64,000 bases of DNA from Clostridium sp. D53t1_180928_C8 (GTDB lineage Bacteria; Bacillota; Clostridia; Clostridiales; Clostridiaceae). A program made the position numbers and the translations under genes. The stretch's first letter is position 1. Each line of letters begins with the position of its first letter. Under the pieces are notes generated by a model, which was not told the DNA's origin, ran no database searches, and worked only from the letters and a program-made list of their open reading frames with translations. The DNA lies in the NCBI RefSeq assembly GCF_015667795.1, contig NZ_JADPEL010000002.1, forward strand, positions 233,212 to 297,211, in the 5' to 3' direction. Shown here in pieces: positions 53,619 to 62,692 of the stretch.

Positions 53619-56600
53619 TTATTTATTTTTCTTTTTTAGAGTTAATACACCAGCTGTTGAAAGTATTCCACTTATTGCAAGTGCTACTGCTGCTGCTTCT
53701 GATCCTGTGTTAGGTAATTTACCTGGCTTATTACTTCCGTTATTTGTTGGAGGTACTGGTTTAACATCTTCGCTAGGTTTATTTCCTTCACCTGGTTTAT
53801 TGTCTTCTCCTGGCTTATTATCGCCTTCTGGTTTATTATCTTCACCTGGAGTTGTTGGATTCTCAACTAAAGAATCTATTGCTTTTGTTAAAGCTGCTAC
53901 AGCTTCATCTACTTCTTCTTGAGTAGCTTCTGGATTTGCCATTACTTTCTTAGCATTTACTAATACTTCTTGTAATGCTGCCCATGTTGCTTCTGTATAG
54001 CTATCAGCCTTAAGAGCTTCTGCTTTAGCAATTAAAGAATTTAATTCTTCTTTATTAACTTCAGAAACTTCTTTCTTTGTTGAAGTTCCTATTTCATGAA
54101 TAGTTGGAGCAACCCCATCCCATGCAATCTTTATTTCAAATACATTATTTAAGTTAGATGTATCAAATGTATTTACTGCTTTAGATAAAGTACCAACTTC
54201 ATTCCATCCACTTTCATTTCTTACAGAAACAACTGCATCTGAAGTAGTTGATGGGTTTTGTATTACTGTAAATTGAGTTATATCTGTGTTTTCAGAAATT
54301 TTGTATACAAGACTTCCTGTTTTTGGAGCATTTACTTGTGGTTTAAATGCTGTACTTAATTTACCATCTATTAATTTAGCTGGCTCAAATTTAGCTTCTG
54401 CAGCTGGTCTAATATCAAATGTAACATCATTATTTGAATATTCTAATGCTAAATTTGTAACATTAAATTTAACTGCATCTTTTCCATTGTTTATTAAACG
54501 AACATATCTTGCTGCAACAGTTTTTGTTGTATCTTCTACAGCTGTCCATTCAACACCGTTAATAGAAGTTTCTAATGTTAACTTATCACTGTTTGTAATC
54601 TCTGAAGTAATATTTGTTAATTCTCTAATTTTATTTAATTTAATACCAACATATTGCCCTTCAGCTAATGTAATATCATTTAAACCTGTAAGTGTTGCAT
54701 TAGATGGTAAAATATCAACTTTATTTTCTGCTAATGCTTCAACATTTGTGTAAACATTTCTTATTATATGATCTGCATCATCTTTGTTTATTGAGAATTC
54801 ACGAACTGATATCCAGTTATTTAAAATTTCACCAGTTGGAATAGCTCTTACATATTTAGCTGTTACATTTAAATTATCTATAACTATTTTTTGAAGGTTT
54901 GGACCATATGCTTCACCATTTAAATCAGTCCAATTTTTACCGTCCATAGAGTATTGGAATTTAACATAGTTAAATCCGTCTCCAGCTCCTGGCTCACCAT
55001 GTTCAAAGATTATGTTATTAATTTCTGTTGGTTGATTTAATTCTACAGCAACATAATCTCCTTCTTTAGCAGCTCCACGTACCCACATACAAGATAATCT
55101 AGCATTATCTCCATCTACTATATTTTGAATGTGTCCCCAATATAAGCTTGGTCCCATATTTGTATATGGTAAAAGTGTTAATATATTTGTATCTGGATTT
55201 ATTGTTTGATTAACTTTTTCACTAATTATTCTTGATAAATCTTTTGCAAATGGTATTAATTCTTTTGTACCTGGTTCTGGTCTAGTTTGTCCATCATTTA
55301 TTGCAGGAACTCTATGAGTTCTTGAAGCAGTATATTCTTCTTCACCTTGTACATAATACTTCATTGCTTCATCATAGTTACCTTTTTCTAAAGCAACTGC
55401 TGAATTTACATATGCAATTGTTGATTCAGCTATATCTCTTAATGAATCAACCCAACCTTTAATTTCATTCTTTAATAATTCATTTTTAGATTTTTGTGCA
55501 AAACTATTTGTAGCATTTAAAATTTCTTGATATTCAGCTAAAACAACTTTGCTATATTCTAAAATAGATTCTCCAGCGAATAATTTTCTTCTAAACTCTT
55601 CGATAACTGGTCTTATTTCTTCAGATTCTTCTAAAGCTAATCCATGCCAGTTTGGAGATGGGTCACTCATGTGCTTAGCAAATGTATATAATTCTTCAGA
55701 TGCATCTTCATCTATATATTTGAAAGAATCTTGCCAACTCTTATCCATATCAAAGTCTGCTCTGTTCCAACCATAGTCAGCTATTGCAAATAATGCTACC
55801 TTTGAAGCTTGTGCTTCTTGCATTGGGTTAGTTACTATACCTTTAAAGTTATTAACTTCAGGATCTAACATTTCACCTTTACCCATTAATAATCTCTTTG
55901 AGTTAATATCATTAACTGGCCAGTTTAACCACATGAATGCTTGACGTCCAACTGCTTCTTCAAAGAATTCAAAAGTATCTTGAGTTACATAACCAAGAAT
56001 TACGTCACCTGTCCACATGATATCAACAGTTTCTGGCATTGTACCTATAGTCTTTAAGTAAGCATTGTTAACATCCCCACCAGCAGACTCTTTTGTATAT
56101 ACTTTAGGAACGAAGATTAAATTGTATACATCTTTTTTAGATAATCTCCACTCTTCTAAATCTTCCATAAGCTTTACTTGGTTTGATTCATCACCTTCAG
56201 CATCATCTGCAAGTACACCAAATTGACGTACACCTATGCTGTATAATTGTTCAAACTTAGCAATAATTTTTTCTAATTCAGCTTGATATGCTTCTTCTGT
56301 TGAGAAGTCCATTCCATCCTTTAAGAATGGGTGAATTGTCCATATGAATTTATTTTTTGTTGCAGTACCAACATCAACTAGCTCTTTTATTTCAGCTAAT
56401 TTTTCATCTGGATATAATTCTCTCCACTTAAGGCTGTGATATTCATCATCTTTTGGTGCAAAGATATAAGCATTCATCTTAAAGTCTCCACCAAACTCCA
56501 TTAAGCTCTTTCTGTTTTCATTGCTCCATGGAATACCATAATATCCTTCAATGAATCCTCTCCATTGACCATCAGAAAAATCTTTAATTACTAAATTTCT

Positions 56601-57125
56601 GATTTCAGATCCTTCTAATTGTTTAAATATTAATTTTAAAGTTGTGATTCCATAAAAAGCAGCATCTGTATCTTTTCCTAAAACAGCTACTACATTATCT
56701 TTTACTGATACTATATGAGAATCAAAGTTCTCAAAATGAGTATTATCATTTAAATTATTTTCTGTAAAATAATTATCTACAACTCCATTTGAATTATGTA
56801 ACCCAACTAAAAAGTTTGTTTTATCACTTTTTACTTCTGTAGTTACTTCATATGAAATATTTTTAATAGTTAATACTTCTATTAATCTATTTTTTGTAGC
56901 CTCATCAATACCTTCTTCAAAAATAACATTTACGTCGTTACCTAAGTTTAATGTCCCGGCATTGTATTCTACACTTTGAGGTATAGGATATATTTCATAT
57001 CCTGAATCTTGTTTTTCTATGGCTTGTACATCTTGTAAGAATAGATTTGGTAGTAATGCAACTAACATAACTAGCGTCATTACTTTAGCCATAAGTTTCT
57101 TTAAATTTTGAGCTTTTAATTTCAT
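53619..57125 (-). CDS. Sortase-anchored GH84 beta-N-acetylglucosaminidase (NagJ/hyaluronidase type)
   Basis: About 1168 residues. Signal peptide (~1-37), a GH20b-like N-terminal domain (~45-185), then the GH84 barrel starting R-G-F-I-E-G-Y-Y-G-I-P-W. The catalytic pair is G-V-L-A-D-D-A-E-G (about D307/D308 from this start), matching the Asp pair of NagJ. A helical linker, an F5/8-type carbohydrate-binding module (~670-790; W-x-x-L-N-G), a second C-type module, a FIVAR domain (~1030-1095), a Gly-Glu-Asp-Asn-Lys-Pro repeat and L-P-N-T-G near the end follow. It removes terminal GlcNAc from mucins or glycoproteins at the cell surface. The ATG at 57125 is 9 bases after GGGGGA; a TTG two codons earlier is possible. 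Confidence 0.92.
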   Translation of the reverse strand: MKLKAQNLKKLMAKVMTLVMLVALLPNLFLQDVQAIEKQDSGYEIYPIPQSVEYNAGTLNLGNDVNVIFEEGIDEATKNRLIEVLTIKNISYEVTTEVKSDKTNFLVGLHNSNGVVDNYFTENNLNDNTHFENFDSHIVSVKDNVVAVLGKDTDAAFYGITTLKLIFKQLEGSEIRNLVIKDFSDGQWRGFIEGYYGIPWSNENRKSLMEFGGDFKMNAYIFAPKDDEYHSLKWRELYPDEKLAEIKELVDVGTATKNKFIWTIHPFLKDGMDFSTEEAYQAELEKIIAKFEQLYSIGVRQFGVLADDAEGDESNQVKLMEDLEEWRLSKKDVYNLIFVPKVYTKESAGGDVNNAYLKTIGTMPETVDIMWTGDVILGYVTQDTFEFFEEAVGRQAFMWLNWPVNDINSKRLLMGKGEMLDPEVNNFKGIVTNPMQEAQASKVALFAIADYGWNRADFDMDKSWQDSFKYIDEDASEELYTFAKHMSDPSPNWHGLALEESEEIRPVIEEFRRKLFAGESILEYSKVVLAEYQEILNATNSFAQKSKNELLKNEIKGWVDSLRDIAESTIAYVNSAVALEKGNYDEAMKYYVQGEEEYTASRTHRVPAINDGQTRPEPGTKELIPFAKDLSRIISEKVNQTINPDTNILTLLPYTNMGPSLYWGHIQNIVDGDNARLSCMWVRGAAKEGDYVAVELNQPTEINNIIFEHGEPGAGDGFNYVKFQYSMDGKNWTDLNGEAYGPNLQKIVIDNLNVTAKYVRAIPTGEILNNWISVREFSINKDDADHIIRNVYTNVEALAENKVDILPSNATLTGLNDITLAEGQYVGIKLNKIRELTNITSEITNSDKLTLETSINGVEWTAVEDTTKTVAARYVRLINNGKDAVKFNVTNLALEYSNNDVTFDIRPAAEAKFEPAKLIDGKLSTAFKPQVNAPKTGSLVYKISENTDITQFTVIQNPSTTSDAVVSVRNESGWNEVGTLSKAVNTFDTSNLNNVFEIKIAWDGVAPTIHEIGTSTKKEVSEVNKEELNSLIAKAEALKADSYTEATWAALQEVLVNAKKVMANPEATQEEVDEAVAALTKAIDSLVENPTTPGEDNKPEGDNKPGEDNKPGEGNKPSEDVKPVPPTNNGSNKPGKLPNTGSEAAAVALAISGILSTAGVLTLKKKNK
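53774..53850. repeat. 18-bp tandem repeat in the cell-wall-spanning region of the GH84 gene
   Basis: About four copies of an 18-base unit encoding [GE]-[ED]-[GD]-N-K-P. Its copy number is likely to vary between strains, changing wall-spacer length. Confidence 0.7.
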
Positions 57126-57813
57126 TCTCAAAATTCCCCCTTTGTTATTATTAATCTATTGCATAACCCATAAAATATTGTTTTATGAGGTTTTACAAAC
57201 TCATCTTTTCAAGCTTCTCCCACAATAATTTAATTTATTTCTTTAAAAAATATTAAATAAAATAGAAAATTAATAGGAATTCCCTTGAAAGTAAATTTAA
57301 ATTAATTATCTTTTGCTTACATATATTAAAATATTGATAAATACTTAAACAAGATAATCTAAGTTAACTATAAATATCTATATTAAAGAGATAATCTCAA
57401 TAGTTCTGCTATGTAGGATACAATTATCTCCTACTCTATTATTTGATAAAAATGATATACCAACTCTGTTTATCAATTAAATTTGATTTAACAAATATAA
57501 CTCAACTAATAGTTATATTAATAGCTATCTATATAAACAAAACCTCAAATATATTATCTATAAAAAATCTTATATTGAGACTTTTATAACTTCTTACCTT
57601 AAATTCTAGAGTCAGTTCTGCAATTACTAATATAATTTATCTATAGAATCTTAATTTTAAGAATAAAAAAAAGCTGAAAAGGACATAATAATCCTTTTCA
57701 GCTAATGCTCAATAGTTATTGATAGCACGCTAAATTTAACTTCTGTATTTTATTACTACCATTCTACTATACAAATTATAACATTTCAACTACTTATATT
57801 ATTTTTTTTTACA
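57126..57813. other. Intergenic region upstream of the GH84 gene (688 bp)
   Basis: No ORF with coding character. It includes an AT-rich dyad near 57168-57192 close to the GH84 start, and the terminator of the ABC operon at 57672-57703. The long leader may carry regulation of the enzyme, but no CRE box or riboswitch was recognised. Confidence 0.5.
57663..57703 (-). terminator. Terminator of the GntR/ABC operon
   Basis: Perfect 12-bp arms AGCTGAAAAGGA (57672-57683) and complement (57692-57703), with eight T's on the minus strand. Confidence 0.9.
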
Positions 57814-58620
57814 TTATTCTAAATTTAACTTTTTACTTAAAATATAGTTTGAAATTACAAAGTATATTATTGCAAAAGCTGCAACTATTATTGTTGATCC
57901 TATTAATATCATATGAAGTTGCTCAAATGGAAACCCCTCTAAATTTGTTCCTGAATAACCAAAACTTAACATAGTTGGTACTTGTATTATAGTTGATATT
58001 ATATTAGTAGCAATATTTAAAACTATAAATGCGCCAAATGAAGCTAGTATTTTTCCCTTTTGAAATAAACTTCCTATAGATAATGATGCATATATCATTA
58101 ATATTGAACTTAATCCACCTATAAGCATCATTAATATAAGTTCTATACAATATAAGATGCCATTGGCTCCAATACTAGTATTAATACTAGTAAATACTTC
58201 TGGAATTACTGATATAATCTCTGAAATTATTCCTTTTTGATAAGCTAATATTATGACTGAAATAATTGAAACTATACCACTTGCTATTGTCCATACTAAA
58301 GCTACTATAAGCTTACTTAAAATATTCTTCCATGGTTTAACTGGAATTGTGTTCATTAAATATCCTTCATCACATAATAAATTAGTACGATATCTTTGAA
58401 TTATTATAAATAACGTTACTACAAATATAGCTACCATAGTTGAAATATAAACTATCATACCAATTACTCGTGGTAAATTACCAAGAATAGTATCATTATT
58501 ATTAAAAAAGTCACCCATAAATATCTTATTTATAAGAGCAAATATTATTAATGCACCATAAAGTGGAATTAATATTCTTGCTGTTGCCTTAAACTCATAC
58601 TTCATTAACTTTCCTAACAT
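57814..58620 (-). CDS. ABC-2 type transporter permease
   Basis: 268 residues with six membrane helices (G-K-L-M-K-Y-E-F-K-A-T-A-R-I start, typical of this clostridial group). It pairs with the ATPase encoded upstream, whose stop it overlaps by 7 bases. Probably exports or flips a hydrophobic compound or responds to membrane/cell-wall stress, as in ytr-type operons; substrate unknown. Confidence 0.82.
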   Translation of the reverse strand: MLGKLMKYEFKATARILIPLYGALIIFALINKIFMGDFFNNNDTILGNLPRVIGMIVYISTMVAIFVVTLFIIIQRYRTNLLCDEGYLMNTIPVKPWKNILSKLIVALVWTIASGIVSIISVIILAYQKGIISEIISVIPEVFTSINTSIGANGILYCIELILMMLIGGLSSILMIYASLSIGSLFQKGKILASFGAFIVLNIATNIISTIIQVPTMLSFGYSGTNLEGFPFEQLHMILIGSTIIVAAFAIIYFVISNYILSKKLNLE

Positions 58621-59315
58621 TTAAATACCTCCCTAAATAAGCTATCAATACTCTTACCTTCTTTATCTCTAATCTCATCTACACTCTTAGAAAGATATAC
58701 TTCACCATTTGATATAAAAATTACATCCTCTAATATTTTTTCTATATCTGAAATCAAATGAGTTGAAATTACAATTGTTGAATTTTCATTATAATTTTTT
58801 ATAATTGTGTTTAATATATAATCTCTAGCAGCTGGGTCAACCCCTGCTATAGGTTCATCTAATAAATATAAATCAGCCTCTCTACTCATCACTAATATTA
58901 ACTGAACTTTTTCCTTTGTCCCCTTAGACATAGACTTAAGTTTATCCTCAGCATTAATATTTAATTTTTTAAGCATATCATAGGCTTTTTCTGAATTAAA
59001 ATCTTCATAGAAATCAGAGAAGAAATTTATTATATCTACTACCTTCATCCAATCATTTAAATAAGTTCTTTCCGGTAAGTATGATACTATTTTCTTAGTT
59101 TCAACACCTGGCTTCATTCCTCCAATTAATATTTCTCCACTTGATGGAGTTAAAAGACCATTAGCTAATTTTATTAGTGTACTTTTTCCACTCCCATTAG
59201 GTCCAAGTAATCCTACTATACGTCCTCTATTTATAGTTAGATCTATTCCTTTTAATGCAGTTTTAGATCCATAACTTTTAACTAATCCCTTACACTCTAA
59301 TATTGAATCCCCCAT
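58614..59315 (-). CDS. ABC transporter ATPase (YtrB-like)
   Basis: 233 residues. Walker A G-P-N-G-S-G-K-S-T, signature M-S-K-G-T-K-E-K-V (degenerate form common in this family), Walker B Y-L-L-D-E-P-I-A-G-V-D. Overlaps the GntR gene by one base and the permease by 7: a tight three-gene operon. Confidence 0.87.
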   Translation of the reverse strand: MGDSILECKGLVKSYGSKTALKGIDLTINRGRIVGLLGPNGSGKSTLIKLANGLLTPSSGEILIGGMKPGVETKKIVSYLPERTYLNDWMKVVDIINFFSDFYEDFNSEKAYDMLKKLNINAEDKLKSMSKGTKEKVQLILVMSREADLYLLDEPIAGVDPAARDYILNTIIKNYNENSTIVISTHLISDIEKILEDVIFISNGEVYLSKSVDEIRDKEGKSIDSLFREVFKC

Positions 59316-59683
59316 TATTCCATCTCCTTCATAACATCTTTTAATGTATTCAATAATTTCTCCTTATCAAAGCCTATTTTTTGCATCTTTTCTAAGAACT
59401 CTTTAATTTCATCTTTTGCTAAGGTTGTTTGCATTTCTTTAATCATATTACAATCCTCCGTTACAAATCTCCCACTTGTTCTTACGCTATAAACTAATCC
59501 TATTCTTTCTAACTCTGTTAAAGCTTTTTGCATAGTATTAGGATTTACAGTAGCTTCACTTGATAAGTCTCTTACTGAAGGAAGCTTTTCACCTATCTTA
59601 TACTCACCTGATACTATTTTAAATGTAATTTTTTCAACTAGCTGAGTATAAATAGGTCTGTTATCTTTAAATTCCCATGACAT
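59315..59683 (-). CDS. GntR family repressor (YtrA subfamily)
   Basis: About 122 residues. Winged helix with P-I-Y-T-Q-L, G-E-K-L-P-S-V-R-D-L-S, N-P-N-T-M-Q-K-A-L-T-E-L-E and a short C-terminal dimerisation segment, the size of the YtrA subfamily. Start at the ATG of 59681-59683 (GGGAG upstream); a GTG five codons earlier is less likely. First gene of an ABC operon and probably its own repressor through the operator at 59703-59736. Confidence 0.87.
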   Translation of the reverse strand: MSWEFKDNRPIYTQLVEKITFKIVSGEYKIGEKLPSVRDLSSEATVNPNTMQKALTELERIGLVYSVRTSGRFVTEDCNMIKEMQTTLAKDEIKEFLEKMQKIGFDKEKLLNTLKDVMKEME

Positions 59684-59702
59684 AGTATCAACTCCCACTC
59701 TT

Positions 59703-59736
59703 GTATTATTGTATTACGTCCTTAATACAATAATAT
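59703..59736 (-). promoter_or_regulatory. Operator of the GntR/ABC operon
   Basis: Inverted repeat GTATTATTGTATTA (59703-59716), spacer CGTCCT, complement (59723-59736) with one mismatch, 20-53 bases before the regulator start. It overlaps the expected promoter, as for YtrA-type autorepressors. Confidence 0.7.
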
Positions 59737-59775
59737 TACTTAGCTTATTCTTTGTCAATATTTTTATCAAATAAA

Positions 59776-59802
59776 AAAATGACTTTTAATAAAAGTCATT
59801 TT
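59776..59802 (-). terminator. Terminator of the Fe-S protein gene
   Basis: 12-bp arms (59776-59787, 59791-59802) with a T-run on the minus strand, about 80 bases beyond the stop of the Fe-S gene. Confidence 0.75.
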
Positions 59803-59880
59803 AAATACTTTATATTCACTATATTAATTTAAAAACCTTATAGCCTTTCTCACTAACTATTACTATCTGTTATTATAAGA

Positions 59881-61173
59881 TTATTTATTATCTAATAATT
59901 TATCTAAATATACTGATTTCATTTGCTCACTTGCCATTGCCTTCTTTACTGGTGAAAGCTTTAATATTGATGATAATATTGCTGCCATTGCCCTATGACT
60001 TGTTAAACCTCTATTATCAAAAATAAGATTTGGTAACTGACCTTTTTCAATTGCCATAAGTACAACTCTGTGAACTGATGTTGCTGGAGTTATTACTCTC
60101 TTTTCTCTTGATTTAAGCATAATACTATTATTAAAACAGTTTCTTACACACACTCCACAACCTAAGCATAAGTCTTTATCAACTTCTGCTACTATTTTCT
60201 CCATTGCTGTACCTTCATTTATAACAACTCTCTTAATAGCTCCAACAGGGCATTCTTTTATACATTTTCCGCAATTTACACATGTATCTTTATTTACTTC
60301 TGCAATAAAGTTAGTTGTTTCTACTGGATGCATTACTCCAAATTTTTTAGCTGCAAGCATAGCTTCACAGCAACATCCACAACAATTACAAATGAAATTT
60401 ACGCCCTTTCTAACATTCTCCCCACATTGTACTAGGTTACTTTCATATGCTAAGTCTAAAAGTTCTAAGCATTCTGATACATCAACCTTTCTTGCATGGC
60501 CATATTTAATTAATGATGATGCTGTACCATTAAAAGTCATGCATATATCCATAGGTGAATCACACGCCTTCCCCATATGCTGCATCTTATGCCTGCAATA
60601 ACACATACTAATCCCTATATCACTTGCTGTTTTTATAATATGTGAAGCTCTTTCATAATCTAAAATCTCTACTAAATTATCATTTTTAAGTACTTTTTCT
60701 TGTACATATACTCTACCTAACTTAGTTTCTGTACTGTAAAATAAGTCTTTTATAAAATCCTCTTCTACATTTAAATATTGATAATATAATTCTGCTAATA
60801 AATTTTGATCTATGTCTCCCCTAGTTCTCATCATACTAAATTCTAAAAATCCAGCCATTGGTGGAGGTAATAAAAATGTCCTTTTACCTTCATGCTCCAT
60901 ATCTAATAAAATAGCTCTACTTGCTAATTTATTTAATATTTTCTCAGCTTCTACTGGCTTTACACTCCAAATCTTTGCAGCCTTTTCTATAGTAAATGCT
61001 TGTATTGGGAGTTGTGCGACTAGTTCAGCTTCCCTTTCATCGAAAAGTACTTTTAATATTTTATAAAGTGTTTCTGAGGCAGGGGCCCCTTGTGGGAATC
61101 TATTTAATCTTTCTTCTAAGCTTTTGTATGCTGATTTTCCAACTACATGTGACATTATATCAATATCCTCCAT
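59881..61173 (-). CDS. 4Fe-4S protein with winged-helix N-terminus and extra Cys clusters
   Basis: 430 residues. The N-terminal ~150 residues include a winged-helix-like part. A mid-region Cys set (M-C-Y-C-R-H-K and C-D-S-P-M-D-I-C) and C-N-C-C-G-C-C-C-E-A-M near 267 precede two ferredoxin motifs: C-V-N-C-G-K-C-I-K-E-C-P and C-L-G-C-G-V-C-V-R-N-C-F, the second with Phe where Pro is usual. It is likely cytoplasmic and could pass electrons or sense redox state; partner unknown. An ATG six codons in (M-S-H-V) is an alternative start. Confidence 0.75.
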   Translation of the reverse strand: MEDIDIMSHVVGKSAYKSLEERLNRFPQGAPASETLYKILKVLFDEREAELVAQLPIQAFTIEKAAKIWSVKPVEAEKILNKLASRAILLDMEHEGKRTFLLPPPMAGFLEFSMMRTRGDIDQNLLAELYYQYLNVEEDFIKDLFYSTETKLGRVYVQEKVLKNDNLVEILDYERASHIIKTASDIGISMCYCRHKMQHMGKACDSPMDICMTFNGTASSLIKYGHARKVDVSECLELLDLAYESNLVQCGENVRKGVNFICNCCGCCCEAMLAAKKFGVMHPVETTNFIAEVNKDTCVNCGKCIKECPVGAIKRVVINEGTAMEKIVAEVDKDLCLGCGVCVRNCFNNSIMLKSREKRVITPATSVHRVVLMAIEKGQLPNLIFDNRGLTSHRAMAAILSSILKLSPVKKAMASEQMKSVYLDKLLDNK

Positions 61174-61278
61174 TTAAAACCTATAATCTTTACTATTATT
61201 TACAATTATTTTCTATCTTAATTAAATTTATTCATACTCTTGTTAATTGATATTTAAAAATATTATTTTCTTATAAAT

Positions 61279-61337
61279 AAATAACAGTCAGATATATTAT
61301 CTACTAAATAGCAATTAATATATCTGACTGTTATTTA
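61279..61337 (-). terminator. Terminator of the small lipoprotein gene
   Basis: Perfect 21-bp arms (61279-61299, 61317-61337) containing ACAGTCAG/CTGACTGT, just downstream of the lipoprotein stop. Confidence 0.8.
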
Positions 61338-61353
61338 AAAACTTATTATATTT

Positions 61354-61872
61354 TTATTTTTGCATAGCGTCATAATTCTTCCAAATTTGATATCCATCTT
61401 CTTTAGCATAGTTTGTATAAACTAATGTATTATCACTTTCATCTTCATATACTGTTAAGCTTTGAACAAATCGAAATGCTGCATCACTATCATTAGAAAC
61501 CCCTTCCATAATTCCACCAAATGCACTTATTCCACCTAATTTATTCAATTCTTTAGGTACTTTTTTTTCACTAACTTCACTATCAAAATAATAGGCTGTA
61601 TCACCTATTACTATATATGGTAAAATAATTCCATCTTCACTCAATACAACCTTATATGTACTATTTTCACTTACAAAGAATTTTTCATTTTCTGTATCTA
61701 ATAATTCTGCACTACCATCAGCGAAATAATTTTCTAAAGTTGCTCCCTTTTCAAGATATTCATCTATTGAACATTTATCTTTAAGCTGACTTTCATCAAC
61801 TACTTTATTACCACATGAAACTAACGTAAATATGGATACTCCTAACATAATCGATATTAATATTTTTTTCAT
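61354..61872 (-). CDS. Small lipoprotein of unknown function (172 aa)
   Basis: Signal peptide ending L-V-S-C (Cys at ~20), then an acidic ~150-residue domain rich in Glu/Asp/Tyr with no recognised family. Strong GGGGG ribosome site. It lies between the bacteriocin-type ABC genes and the Fe-S gene, with terminators on both sides, so it is transcribed alone. An immunity or accessory role for the ABC transporter is possible but unsupported beyond position. Confidence 0.7.
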   Translation of the reverse strand: MKKILISIMLGVSIFTLVSCGNKVVDESQLKDKCSIDEYLEKGATLENYFADGSAELLDTENEKFFVSENSTYKVVLSEDGIILPYIVIGDTAYYFDSEVSEKKVPKELNKLGGISAFGGIMEGVSNDSDAAFRFVQSLTVYEDESDNTLVYTNYAKEDGYQIWKNYDAMQK

Positions 61873-61986
61873 AAAATCCCCCTAATTTTAACCCATAATC
61901 TTCTATACAACTATGGTACCACATAAATTTAATACAAAAATTAACATTTCTTTAACTTTAAGAGAATTTATTTTAAATTTTATAGA

Positions 61987-62020
61987 CTTACGGGGTCAAT
62001 CTTATATTCGATTGACCCCG
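61987..62020 (-). terminator. Terminator of the bacteriocin-type ABC operon
   Basis: Perfect 13-bp arms TACGGGGTCAATC (61987-61999) and complement (62008-62020), the most GC-rich hairpin of the window. A T6 run follows on the plus strand (62027-62032) but not directly on the minus strand. Confidence 0.65.
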
Positions 62021-62032
62021 TAGGTAGATTTT

Positions 62033-62668
62033 TTATAATTCTTTTATATTTACTTCTCTGTTGCACATATTAGCTACTATTCTATCATGTGTTACAAGTA
62101 CAATAGTCTTTCCTTCATCATTTAATTGCTTTAACAACTTTAGTATTATATCTCTATTATCTTCATCTAAAGATCCCGTAGGCTCATCAGCTAGTATAAT
62201 CTCCTTTTCCTTTAACATTAATCTTGCTAAAGCAACACGCTGCTGCTCTCCACCACTTAATTCAAATATCTTATTATTTAATTTATCTAATAATCCTACC
62301 CTCTCTAAAGCTTCTTCCTTTAACCTCTTCTTATTTTTATTTTTAACATACTCTAAAGCAATATCTAAGTTTTTACTTACCGTATAATTATCTACTAAAG
62401 CATAATTTTGAAATAAATATCCTATATTATCCCTAAATAATTTTAGTTTTACCTTTTCTTTATCAAATGGATTTTTATTACTACATATTACTACTTCTCC
62501 TGAATCCGGCTTGTCTATCAACCCAATAATATTTAACAATGTACTTTTACCTATACCACTAGGCCCTGTTATTGCTACCATTTCCCCTTTTTTAATTAAT
62601 AAATCTAAGTTCTTAAATAAATATCTATTACTATAGCTTTTATTTATATTTTTTAATTCTATAATCAT
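62033..62668 (-). CDS. Bacteriocin-export-type ABC ATPase (lactococcin 972 group)
   Basis: 211 residues. Walker A G-P-S-G-I-G-K-S-T, Q-loop L-F-Q-N-Y-A-L-V, signature L-S-G-G-E-Q-Q-R, Walker B I-I-L-A-D-E-P-T-G-S-L-D. MacB/LolD-like ATPase; with a DUF1430-type permease upstream this is the arrangement of lactococcin 972 export/immunity systems. No bacteriocin structural gene lies within the window, but it would be expected just beyond the right edge. Confidence 0.82.
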   Translation of the reverse strand: MIIELKNINKSYSNRYLFKNLDLLIKKGEMVAITGPSGIGKSTLLNIIGLIDKPDSGEVVICSNKNPFDKEKVKLKLFRDNIGYLFQNYALVDNYTVSKNLDIALEYVKNKNKKRLKEEALERVGLLDKLNNKIFELSGGEQQRVALARLMLKEKEIILADEPTGSLDEDNRDIILKLLKQLNDEGKTIVLVTHDRIVANMCNREVNIKEL

Positions 62669-62692
62669 CTCAATATCCCTCAGCTTTAATCT

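Noticed and set aside
53774-53850. CRISPR-like short repeats
   Set aside because: They are 18-bp coding repeats of the wall-spanning Pro/Lys region, without spacers.
54286-54753. 155-aa plus-strand ORF within the GH84 gene
   Set aside because: Antisense shadow of the binding-module region; no start signals.
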